This document shows positions 16,708 through 24,026 of a stretch of DNA of 64,000 nt, in pieces. How positions within the stretch are numbered: position 1 is the first letter of the stretch; every line of letters starts with the position of its first letter. The notes under the pieces were generated by a model. That model was not told where the DNA came from. It worked only from the letters and a program-made list of their open reading frames with translations, and searched no databases. This DNA is from Gemmiger formicilis (GTDB taxonomy: Bacteria > Bacillota > Clostridia > Oscillospirales > Ruminococcaceae): positions 43,833 through 107,832 of the forward strand of contig NZ_FUYF01000011.1 of the NCBI RefSeq assembly GCF_900167555.1, in the 5' to 3' direction. A program made the position numbers and the translations under genes.

Positions 16708-16826
16708 GTAACCTTTTAGCAGAAAGCAGCCCTCGACGTGTTCCGCGGGCAGCGGACGGTATACTCCCAATTGACCCGGCGGGGAGACAAGCCCCGCGCG
16801 GGAAACCAGCAAAGGAGGAACCGTAC

Positions 16827-19403
16827 ATGAAAAAACGTCTGTTGGCTGTGCTGCTGGCCTGCTGTATGGCGGCAGGCATGGCCAACGCTGTGTTTGCGGC
16901 GGATGAGCTGCCCGCCACGGCGGAATCTGCGGCGGCGATTGCGCCCGCCGACCCGGACCCGCCTGCCCCGGAACCCGAAATAGAGGCGGAGCCGACCCCG
17001 GCAGCTGCCCCCGCGGCAACGCCCGAGACCGCACGCACCCTCGTGATGGAGACGCTGCTCGCCGCGCCCGACACCGCGGCGCAGACTGCCGTTGTCACAA
17101 GCGCAGAGCTGGTGGACAGCATTCGGACCGACGGCTGCTTTACAGCGAAGGTCAACGGCAGCACGGACAGACTCGACGGCGCTGTGTACACCTGGTACCG
17201 CAGCAAGGACGGCACCAACTGGGAGGAGGTCCCGCAGCAGCTCTGCTCCGGCGATGCGTGGAACATCACGCCGGGCAGCGAGCACCGGCTGAACGCTGCG
17301 CTGGATGCCTGCATTGCCGGTGTCAGGGATGCGGAACGGCTGTACTATAAGGTCGAGGTCACCGGCACCGACGGCGCAAAACTCACCGCCGCGGCCATGC
17401 AGGTGCCCTACTGCATCCAGCTGCAGAACGGCAGCTTTGAAACGCCGGATATTGCCGGGCTGAAGGCGTATCACAACAAAAACAACAATACGCCCGCATC
17501 CCGGCTGTATTATTCCCCGGACGGTGAGACCGGCAGCTTCTTTACCCAGTACCCGTCGGGGGAAGGGGGCATCGTCTGGCAGACCACCGGCGTGGCCAGG
17601 CACTGGCAAACCGGAAGCGCCGGCCTGTACATTGAGCTGGCGGACGGCTCCAACCGCAGCTATAACGGCACGCGGAACTACCCCGAGGCCAGCTACAGCA
17701 TCGACGGCGCTTACGACGGCCGGCAGTTTGCCGAGCTGAACTGCGAGGCCTACGGCGCACTGTATCAGGATGTGCTGACCGCGCCCGGCACCACGCTGCA
17801 CTGGTCGCTGGCCCACCGCGCCCGCGGCAGGGGGATGCAGGACTCAATGGCGCTGCTCATCGCGCCGGTGGATGTGGCAGCGCAGATCACCGACATTCTG
17901 GCGGGCGTTTCCAGCGAGGACGACAACAGGGGACTTCTGGTGCGCGCGGCGCTGGACCGGACCGTGCAATACAACGGCGAGGAGGTCCCCATCCGCAGCT
18001 TCATGGTCGGCGGTGAGATCACCGACGGCAGCGACCAGTGGGGCGTCCACAGCGGCGACTACACGGTCCGGGCGGGGCAGTATGTCAGCCGGTTCTTCTT
18101 CCTGGCGCTGTCCAGCGGCAAGGGGGACCGGCGCGAGGGCAACCTGCTGGACAAGGTCTGGTTCAGCACCGAGCCTGCGCCGCCCGTGGCCGGGCATGCC
18201 AACCTGACGCTGCGCAAGACGCTGGCGGGCAGCCTGACCGCCGACGAGCTGACCGCCGTGCGCGCGGGGCTGACCTTCACTGTGACCCGCTCCGACGGCA
18301 CGGCTGTGGCCGTCATAAGCGGCGCGGATATGACCGTCGGCACCGACCCGGCCCAGTGCAGCTATACTATACAGGATCTGCCTGTGGCGTCGGAGAGCGG
18401 CACACCCTACACCTACACCGTGACCGAGACCGCCCACGCCGCCCCGGCGGCGGTGCTCTATTTGGCGAGCCGCGCCGCCGTCAACGGCGACGCGCTGCAG
18501 CCCGCGGGTGACCCACCGACGCTGGCCAACATAACGCTGCTGCAAAACGGCACGACCTACGCCGATTTTGAGAACACCTACGCCCGGCAGACCGGCAGCC
18601 TGCGGCTGACGAAGGCCGTGGACGACACGGCCCTGCGCGATGAGGCCGAGGCCGTGACGAACACTTTCACCGTCGGCAGCCTGCCCATCGGCAGCTATAC
18701 GCTGGTCTATGACGACGGCACGGCCCGCACCGTCACGCTGGACGCGCCCGGCGCACTGACCGTGCCGCTCAAGGGGCTGCACAGCGTAACGGTGGAGGAT
18801 GTGCCCGTGGGCAGCTACACCGTGACCGAGACCGACCACCCCGACTTAGCCGGCTGGTACTGCACGACCACCGCCGCCGCGGCGGCCGGGACGGTGCAGG
18901 TGCCGTCCGGCGGCGTGGGGGAGGCTGTCATCACCAACACCTACGCGCCGTTCCTGCGCGTCACTGTGACCAAGCAGGTCACGGGCGGCATGGGCGACAC
19001 GCGCCGCGGCTTTGCGTTTACGGCGGCCATTGACGGCGCGGCGGTCACCGCGGATACCCCCTATGTACAGCCCTACGGCGGCGCGGCACTGACCGCGGAC
19101 GGCTTCACGATCCCGCACAAGGGCAGCATCGTCATCGGGCATCTGAAGCCCGGCCAGACCGTGACCGTCACCGAGGAGACGCTGACCGACTACGAAACGA
19201 CAATGGACGACGGCAGCAGCGTCACGCTGGGCAGCAGCTATACCGCGACCCTGACCGGCGACGCGGCGCTGACCTGCGTCAACAATAAGGACGGCGTGCC
19301 GCCCACGGGTCTTGCGCAGGACGCGGCCCCGGCAGTCTGGCTGCTGGCGGCGGGCGCGGCGCTGGCCGTGGTCTGCCGCCGCCGAAGGGAGGCTGCACCG
19401 TGA
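16827..19403 (+). CDS. Pilus tip adhesin-like protein with VPPTG sorting signal (Cpa position)
   Basis: 858 residues from the ATG at 16827, which follows AAAGGAGG. Signal peptide 1-24 is followed by an acidic Pro/Ala-rich stretch to ~60. Residues ~195-450 form a lectin/jelly-roll-like region (NGSFETPD at 201-208; DGRQFAELN at 297-305; LHWSLAHRARG). Three Ig-like pilin domains follow, each with Lys near its start and Glu and Asn/Asp later: LTLRK / TVTET / FENTY; LRLTK / TVTET / ITNTY; VTVTK / TVTEE / CVNNK. This pattern fits self-forming isopeptide bonds. The C-terminus has VPPTG (824-828), a hydrophobic helix and CRRRR. VPPTG is the sorting motif of the Cpa tip pilin of Streptococcus pyogenes. 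The protein probably caps a pilus; its receptor is unknown. It overlaps the next gene by 4 bp. Confidence 0.88.
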   Translation: MKKRLLAVLLACCMAAGMANAVFAADELPATAESAAAIAPADPDPPAPEPEIEAEPTPAAAPAATPETARTLVMETLLAAPDTAAQTAVVTSAELVDSIRTDGCFTAKVNGSTDRLDGAVYTWYRSKDGTNWEEVPQQLCSGDAWNITPGSEHRLNAALDACIAGVRDAERLYYKVEVTGTDGAKLTAAAMQVPYCIQLQNGSFETPDIAGLKAYHNKNNNTPASRLYYSPDGETGSFFTQYPSGEGGIVWQTTGVARHWQTGSAGLYIELADGSNRSYNGTRNYPEASYSIDGAYDGRQFAELNCEAYGALYQDVLTAPGTTLHWSLAHRARGRGMQDSMALLIAPVDVAAQITDILAGVSSEDDNRGLLVRAALDRTVQYNGEEVPIRSFMVGGEITDGSDQWGVHSGDYTVRAGQYVSRFFFLALSSGKGDRREGNLLDKVWFSTEPAPPVAGHANLTLRKTLAGSLTADELTAVRAGLTFTVTRSDGTAVAVISGADMTVGTDPAQCSYTIQDLPVASESGTPYTYTVTETAHAAPAAVLYLASRAAVNGDALQPAGDPPTLANITLLQNGTTYADFENTYARQTGSLRLTKAVDDTALRDEAEAVTNTFTVGSLPIGSYTLVYDDGTARTVTLDAPGALTVPLKGLHSVTVEDVPVGSYTVTETDHPDLAGWYCTTTAAAAAGTVQVPSGGVGEAVITNTYAPFLRVTVTKQVTGGMGDTRRGFAFTAAIDGAAVTADTPYVQPYGGAALTADGFTIPHKGSIVIGHLKPGQTVTVTEETLTDYETTMDDGSSVTLGSSYTATLTGDAALTCVNNKDGVPPTGLAQDAAPAVWLLAAGAALAVVCRRRREAAP

Positions 19404-19912
19404 ACGAGACACAGCGCCGCCGTGCGCTGGCGGACGTGAAGGAGTTTTTTCTGCGCGCCGGGGCGCTGGCCGCACTGCTGCTGGTGCTGTTCGGCGTCGT
19501 GTTCGGGCTGGCGATCCAGCCGGACGACACGATGTACCCGCACTTCAAGCCCGGCGACCTGCTGCTCTACTACCGGCTGCCGCGCAGCTTTGCAGCGGGG
19601 GAGGTGGTCGTCTTTACACAGGATGACCGGCGCTGCACGGGGCGTGTTGCGGCCCGCGGCGGCGACACCGTGGAGGTGACAGAAAACGCGCTGCTGCGCA
19701 TCAACGGCAGCCTTGTGGCCGAGCCGGACATTTACGAGACGACCCCCCGCTACGACAGTGACGTGACCTACCCCCTGACCCTGGCCGACGGCGAGTATTT
19801 TATCCTCTGCGACGCCCGCGAGGGTGCGCCCGACAGCCGCCGGTACGGCCCTGTGACGGCAGAAAATATCGCCGGGCGGGTCATTGCGATTGTGAGGAGG
19901 AATGAGATTTGA
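19400..19912 (+). CDS. Signal peptidase I-like protein lacking the Ser/Lys dyad (SipA-like)
   Basis: 170 residues, GTG start overlapping the previous stop (GTGA). One membrane helix (~20-40) is followed by a signal-peptidase fold. The box that normally reads SMxP reads TMYP (Thr44 in place of Ser), and the box normally KRxxG.PGD reads GRVAARGGD (Gly81 in place of the general-base Lys). Both were checked in the DNA (ACG and GGG codons). The FCT pilus protein SipA of S. pyogenes is likewise a signal-peptidase homologue without the dyad and is needed for pilus assembly. By position and residue loss this is its equivalent, probably an assembly factor rather than a protease. A Thr-based peptidase cannot be excluded. 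Confidence 0.88.
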   Translation: MNETQRRRALADVKEFFLRAGALAALLLVLFGVVFGLAIQPDDTMYPHFKPGDLLLYYRLPRSFAAGEVVVFTQDDRRCTGRVAARGGDTVEVTENALLRINGSLVAEPDIYETTPRYDSDVTYPLTLADGEYFILCDAREGAPDSRRYGPVTAENIAGRVIAIVRRNEI

Positions 19913-19943
19913 TAAGGGCAAGAAGGAGATACAGGTGAACTTT

Positions 19944-20055
19944 GCCCTCATCCGCCGCTGCGGCGGCACCTTCCCCCGAGGGGGAAGGCTTGGGGCGGGA
20001 TGCCTTCCCCTGCGGGGGAAGGTGGCCGAGGCCCCGCCCGAGGCCGGATGAGGGC
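19944..20055. repeat. CTTCCCC/GGGGAAG giant stem-loop repeat inside the pilus operon
   Basis: Outer arms GCCCTCATCCG and CGGATGAGGGC enclose CACCTTCCCC and GGGGAAGGTG, forming one long imperfect palindrome between the signal-peptidase-like gene and the shaft pilin gene. It may modulate the ratio of shaft pilin to upstream proteins. Confidence 0.65.
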
Positions 20056-20112
20056 CGACCTACCGGAAACCACCCACATAACCATACACCACCCCGAAAG
20101 GAGCACATACTT

Positions 20113-21186
20113 ATGAACACCATCAAGCTTTCCGCCGTTCTGACCGCTGCTTTGCTCACGGGTGCACTCTCCGCCACGGCGTTTGCGGCAGAGACCCTGA
20201 CCACGACCACCGGCAGCATCACCTTCCGCAAGGCCATCGACGTGACGAACGCCGAGGGCGCGGGCGGCATCACGGGCACGATTGCCTTTGACGTCACCGC
20301 CGCCGACGAGAGCGACCTGCCCGACGACGGAGAGAAAAACTATGTCGGCAGCGTGGATCAGCTGGACGGCAGCGACATCATCGCCACGTTTGCGGCGGAT
20401 GACAGCGGCATTGCCAACAAGGAGAGCGATGTAAGCGTCGGCTTTGACACCTCGAAGTTCGAGGCCCCCGGCGTCTACTACTACCACCTGACCGAGCGCG
20501 ACCCCGGCATCCACGGCCTGACCGCCACGACGGCGACCTACCTGCTAAAGGTGCGCGTTGTCAACGACAATACGTCCGACCCGGACGGTGCAACGTTCAA
20601 AATCGACTACGCTACGCTGACCTCGCTCGATGACAATACCAAGAGCGACCTCATCACCAATACCTACACGACCCACGGCCTGACCGTGACCAAGGCGCTG
20701 GCGGGCGACTGGGCCGACTACACCGACCACTTTATCTTCACGCTGGAGATCACCGACCCGGACGCAGACCCGAGCCGCATGGCGTCGGTCACGGTCCAAA
20801 CCACAAGCGCGGCGGGCGTGAGGAGCAACGCCGAGGTGAAGCCCTTTACAAACGGCAAGGTCAGCTTCTCGGAGACGATCCGGGGCGGCGATATGATCCA
20901 GGTGACCGGCCTGCCCACCGGCGCGGCCTACACGATCACCGAGAGCGGCCTGGACGCTGAGAAGTATACGACGGCCTGGACGCTGGACGGCGAAACGCTG
21001 AGCACCGAAAGGGCCCTGCCCACGCAGACGGTGGGTGCCGCCGACACGGCCCTGACCGTCACGAATACCCGCAGCTCGATTGCCCCCACCGGCCTGCTGC
21101 TGGACGCCGCCCCCTACGGCGCGATGCTGGCGCTGGCCGCGGGCAGCGGGCTGGTGTTCTTCCGCAAGCGCCGCCGTGAGGACTGA
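20113..21186 (+). CDS. Major shaft pilin with IAPTG sorting signal (FctA-like)
   Basis: 357 residues from the ATG at 20113, preceded by AAAGGAG. The signal peptide ends near AFA (residue 25). Two Ig-like domains follow, each with a Lys/Glu/Asn set for an intramolecular isopeptide bond: ITFRK, YYHLTE and ITNTY; then LTVTK, YTITES and LTVTN. The C-terminal sorting signal is IAPTG (323-327), a hydrophobic stretch and RKRRR. The first domain has the spacing of Spy0128/FctA-type pilins. Its place between the SipA-like gene and the sortase gene fits the polymerising shaft subunit. Its stop shares one base with the sortase start. Confidence 0.9.
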   Translation: MNTIKLSAVLTAALLTGALSATAFAAETLTTTTGSITFRKAIDVTNAEGAGGITGTIAFDVTAADESDLPDDGEKNYVGSVDQLDGSDIIATFAADDSGIANKESDVSVGFDTSKFEAPGVYYYHLTERDPGIHGLTATTATYLLKVRVVNDNTSDPDGATFKIDYATLTSLDDNTKSDLITNTYTTHGLTVTKALAGDWADYTDHFIFTLEITDPDADPSRMASVTVQTTSAAGVRSNAEVKPFTNGKVSFSETIRGGDMIQVTGLPTGAAYTITESGLDAEKYTTAWTLDGETLSTERALPTQTVGAADTALTVTNTRSSIAPTGLLLDAAPYGAMLALAAGSGLVFFRKRRRED

Positions 21187-21947
21187 TGCCGGACCGCGCG
21201 GCGCGGCTGGCACGCCTGGGCACACGGCTGGTCAGTGCGCTGGCCGGGCTGCTGATGCTGGCGCTGCTGGCTTTCGGCGGGTTCGCGCTCTGGCAGGACG
21301 CCGCGCTGCGCCGCGGGGCGTTTGTGGGCGCGGAGCTTTTGCAGTATAAGCCCGCCGCACCGGCTGCCGACAACCCGACGCTGGCCGGGCTGCAAACCGT
21401 CAACCCCGATGTCTGCGGCTGGCTGACGGTGGACGGCACGGGCATCGACTACCCCGTTGTGCAGGGCGCGACGAACATGGACTACGTCAACCGCGACGTC
21501 TACGGTGATTTTTCCCTGTCGGGCGCGATTTTTCTCGACAGTCGCTGTGCCGCCGACCTGACCGACCCGTACACGGTGATTTACGGCCACCACATGGACA
21601 ACAGCGCGATGTTCGGCGATGTGGCGCGGTTTGCGGAGGCAGACTATTTTGCCGCGCACCCCGCGGGCAGCATAAGTCTGCCCAACGCCGCCTATACGAT
21701 CGAGCTGTTCGCCTGTGTGGTGACAGATGCCTACGACACCGCCATTTACACGCCGGAGCGTTACCCCGACGACGTGGGGGCGCTGCTGGACTATGCGGCG
21801 GCGCAGGCCGTGCAGCAGCGGGACATCGGTGTGACGGCGCAGGACCGGCTGGTGGCGCTTTCGACCTGCGCCGGAAGCGAGACAAACGGGCGGGTCGTCG
21901 TGCTGGGGCGGCTCTGCCCCCTGAAAGAAGGAGATGAAATGCAATGA
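21186..21947 (+). CDS. Class B sortase (pilus polymerase)
   Basis: 253 residues: one N-terminal membrane helix (~14-35), then a class B sortase domain. Landmarks are NPDVCGWLTVDGTGIDYPVVQ (conserved in class B), YGHHM with the catalytic His at 135/136, LSTC with the catalytic Cys228, and NGR with the catalytic Arg236. Class B sortases are mostly haem-related or pilus enzymes. In the S. pyogenes FCT locus a class B enzyme (SrtC/SrtB) polymerises FctA and joins Cpa. The setting here argues for the same job on the VPPTG and IAPTG substrates. It is translationally coupled on both sides (TGATG, ATGA). Confidence 0.95.
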   Translation: MPDRAARLARLGTRLVSALAGLLMLALLAFGGFALWQDAALRRGAFVGAELLQYKPAAPAADNPTLAGLQTVNPDVCGWLTVDGTGIDYPVVQGATNMDYVNRDVYGDFSLSGAIFLDSRCAADLTDPYTVIYGHHMDNSAMFGDVARFAEADYFAAHPAGSISLPNAAYTIELFACVVTDAYDTAIYTPERYPDDVGALLDYAAAQAVQQRDIGVTAQDRLVALSTCAGSETNGRVVVLGRLCPLKEGDEMQ

Positions 21948-22573
21948 CCTTTGGCAAAACGGCCCTGCGGTGCTGGCTGCCCGCAGCGGCCCTGCTGCTG
22001 GCGCTGCTCTGCCCGCTGCCCGTGGCGGCTGCGCGGGCGGGCACGGCGATCCCCGTCAGTGTCCGCACCGACGGCGCGGCGGCGGACGCCGTCTATACGG
22101 TGGAGCTGACGCCGCTGGACGCGGCCCCCGTGCCTGTGCAGCGTGCCCTGACCGTAAAAAACGGCGGCACCGTGTATTTTACGGGCTTCGCCTTTGACGA
22201 GCCGGGGGATTACCGGTATCTGATTGCCGAGCGCAGCGGCGGCGCTGCCCACACGACCTACGATGCGCACAGCTACACGGTCACGGTCCGGGTGACGGGC
22301 CGCCCGGACGGCGGTCTTGCCGCCGGGCTCTGGGCCGTGCGCAGCGGGGAGACCGCGAAGGCCGACGGCGTGCTGTTTGTGAACCGGTATGACCCGCCGG
22401 AGACCGCCGCGGCAGCGGTGACTGCGTCAGCCGCGGCAGCTGGCACACGGACCGTGAAGGCTGCCGCCCCGGCGGCGCTGCCGCAAACCGGGGACGGCTT
22501 CCCCGTCGAGGCGCTGGCCGCCGCGTTTTGCGCAAGCGTCATCGGGTTTGGCACGGCGTGGAAAAGGAGGTGA
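21944..22573 (+). CDS. Minor/base pilin with LPQTG anchor (FctB-like)
   Basis: 209 residues. Signal peptide ~1-28, then one Ig-like domain of the streptococcal pilin type (TVYFTGFAFDEPGDYRYLIAE, VLFVNRY), an Ala-rich spacer, and LPQTG (179-183) with a hydrophobic helix and KRR. The canonical LPxTG differs from the VPPTG and IAPTG of the other two pilins, as expected for the subunit attached to the wall by a housekeeping sortase elsewhere in the genome. It overlaps the sortase gene by 4 bp (ATGA) and is last in the operon. Confidence 0.85.
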   Translation: MTFGKTALRCWLPAAALLLALLCPLPVAAARAGTAIPVSVRTDGAAADAVYTVELTPLDAAPVPVQRALTVKNGGTVYFTGFAFDEPGDYRYLIAERSGGAAHTTYDAHSYTVTVRVTGRPDGGLAAGLWAVRSGETAKADGVLFVNRYDPPETAAAAVTASAAAAGTRTVKAAAPAALPQTGDGFPVEALAAAFCASVIGFGTAWKRR

Positions 22574-22782
22574 ACCCATTAACGGCTGCCTCCGCCCACT
22601 GCAAAGGGGGTGGGCTGCCGCCCTCCCTTGCCCCTCTCGTCCACAACCCATTTGGGGCACCCCGTAGGGGCCGGGCATGCCCGGCCCTCCACCTTGCCAT
22701 TACCGCCCATGTATCTTTTGCCCCGTAGGGAGGGGGTCTTGACCCCTCCGCAGCCTCCCGCCGCCGCTCTCTCGCCCCAACA
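22574..22782. repeat. Composite REP pair with conserved linker, copy 1
   Basis: A unit GTAGGGGCCGGGCATGCCC begins near 22665 and a GTAGGGAGGGGGTCTTGACC unit near 22726, joined by a linker containing CCACCTTGCCATTACCGCCC and ATCTTTTGC. Nearly the same arrangement occurs at 44372-44462 and, inverted, at 41505-41588. Upstream sequence CTCCCTTGCCCCTCTCG is also shared with the second copy. No gene is present. Confidence 0.7.
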
Positions 22783-22827
22783 AAAAAATCGCCCCCATCC
22801 GGTTGCGGCTCCGGATGGGGGCTTGGG
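22783..22827 (-). terminator. Orphan strong hairpin with T-tract on the minus strand
   Basis: Perfect stem GCCCCCATCCGG/CCGGATGGGGGC around TTGCGGCT. The T-run (TTTTTTT) is on the minus strand, but no minus-strand gene lies upstream. It may act as an RNA structure or as a weak bidirectional terminator after the pilus operon. Confidence 0.5.
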
Positions 22828-22852
22828 GTATCGGTTTGTGTGAGGAGGAATC

Positions 22853-22909
22853 ATGTTCCAGAATTACGGTTGCGGCTCCGTAACCCTGTGCCTATATACT
22901 ACCGGATAA
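22853..22909 (+). CDS. 18-codon micro-ORF, possible small peptide
   Basis: ATG at 22853 with a strong ribosome site (TGAGGAGG, spacing about 6) encodes MFQNYGCGSVTLCLYTTG, then TAA. Two Cys and a Gly/Thr-rich C-terminus could suit a signalling or modified peptide, but no family is recognised. The codons for YGCGS form a small hairpin TTACGG/CCGTAA whose core (GGTTGCGGCTCCG) is identical to the loop region of the hairpin at 22783-22827. A strong terminator follows 45 bp downstream, so a short dedicated transcript is plausible. It might instead be a leader peptide. Translation is unproven. Confidence 0.4.
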   Translation: MFQNYGCGSVTLCLYTTG

Positions 22910-22954
22910 CTGCTAAAAAACTATGTTTTTCCTATGAACAATTTGTAAATTACC

Positions 22955-22992
22955 GCGCAGCCGGGCCCAACGCCCCGGCTGCGCCTTTTTTT
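22955..22992 (+). terminator. Strong intrinsic terminator
   Basis: Stem GCGCAGCCGGG/CCCGGCTGCGC, loop about ACGC, followed by seven or more T. It closes the micro-ORF/pilus region before the next promoter. Confidence 0.85.
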
Positions 22993-23002
22993 GCGGTTTT
23001 AC

Positions 23003-23032
23003 TTGTATTGCAATGCCGGTTCGCGGTATAAT
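23003..23032 (+). promoter_or_regulatory. Promoter of the transglutaminase-like gene cluster
   Basis: -35 TTGTAT (23003-23008), 18-bp spacer, -10 TATAAT (23027-23032), in the recurring context GCGGTATAATT. Confidence 0.65.
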
Positions 23033-23065
23033 TACCCTGTATTCTTACGGAAAGGGGCTGCGGCC

Positions 23066-24016
23066 ATGCGTATTTCTACCCGGCGGCGGGCTGTGTGTCT
23101 GGCGCTGTGCCTGGCGCTGCTCACGGCCTGCGGGAATACCGCGGCGGCCTCCACGCCCCCGGCGGCACAGTCGGCGGCAGACGAACAACCCGAGCCTACG
23201 CCCCCCGCCGACCCCTACCGGGCCCCGGCGCCGGCGCTGAGCGAGTTCCATCAGGACGCGGCCATCGGCACGGCGGCGGTGGGCATTGATGTGTCCTGTG
23301 TCAATCAGGGCTATGTCGCCGTCAGTGCCACCGACGATGCCCGCCTGAAATTTCAGGTCGAGTGCGGCGGCACAAAGTACAACTACGACCTGCCCGGCGA
23401 CGGCACGCCCGAGAGCTTCCCGCTGCAGATGGGCGACGGGACCTACAGCTTCCGCGTGCTGGAAAATACATCCGGTACAAAATACGCGGCAATATACGAA
23501 ACGTCCGCCAGCGTTACGCTGGACGATGAATTCCAGCCCTACATCCGCCCCAGCGAGATGGTCAATTATACCGCCGACTCCGCCTGTGTGGCGAAGGCCG
23601 CCGAGCTGGCCCAAATGGCCGGGGACGATGCGGGCGTTGCGGCGCAGGTGTTTGCCTATGTGACGCAAAACATCACCTACGATTCCGCCAAGGCTGCGTC
23701 GGTGGAGGACGGCTATCTGCCCGACCCCGACGCGACGCTGGCCGCGGGCACCGGCATCTGCTACGACTACGCCGCCCTGACCGCCGCCATGCTGCGCAGT
23801 CAGGGCATCCCCGCCAAGCTCATCACGGGCTATGTGGAGCCGGGCGAGATCTACCACGCCTGGAATATGATCTGGCTGGAAAACACCGGCTGGATCACCG
23901 TCGACTTTGAGGCTCCGGCCCACAGCTGGCAGCGCATCGACACCACGTTTGCCGCCGGAGCAGGTGCCGATTTTACCGGCGACGGCACAAGCTACACAGA
24001 CCGCTATACATATTAA
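23066..24016 (+). CDS. Transglutaminase-like lipoprotein
   Basis: 316 residues from the ATG at 23066 (AAAGGGG upstream). Lipobox LTAC puts the mature N-terminus near Cys23. A Pro/Ala linker, a β-rich middle and a transglutaminase-like domain follow. Catalytic-type residues are Cys in GTGICYDYAALTAAMLR, His in YHAWNMIW and Asp in ITVDFEAP. Such cell-surface proteins act as cysteine peptidases or cross-linking enzymes; the substrate is unknown. It has its own promoter and is 10 bp upstream of the GspF-like gene, so it is probably cotranscribed with the type IV pilus-like genes. Confidence 0.85.
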   Translation: MRISTRRRAVCLALCLALLTACGNTAAASTPPAAQSAADEQPEPTPPADPYRAPAPALSEFHQDAAIGTAAVGIDVSCVNQGYVAVSATDDARLKFQVECGGTKYNYDLPGDGTPESFPLQMGDGTYSFRVLENTSGTKYAAIYETSASVTLDDEFQPYIRPSEMVNYTADSACVAKAAELAQMAGDDAGVAAQVFAYVTQNITYDSAKAASVEDGYLPDPDATLAAGTGICYDYAALTAAMLRSQGIPAKLITGYVEPGEIYHAWNMIWLENTGWITVDFEAPAHSWQRIDTTFAAGAGADFTGDGTSYTDRYTY

Positions 24017-24026
24017 GGAGGCTATC

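Noticed and set aside
16708..16826. c-di-GMP riboswitch upstream of the pilus operon
   Set aside because: The conserved GEMM motifs were not found; only a GGCGGGGAGACAAGCCCCGC hairpin is visible.
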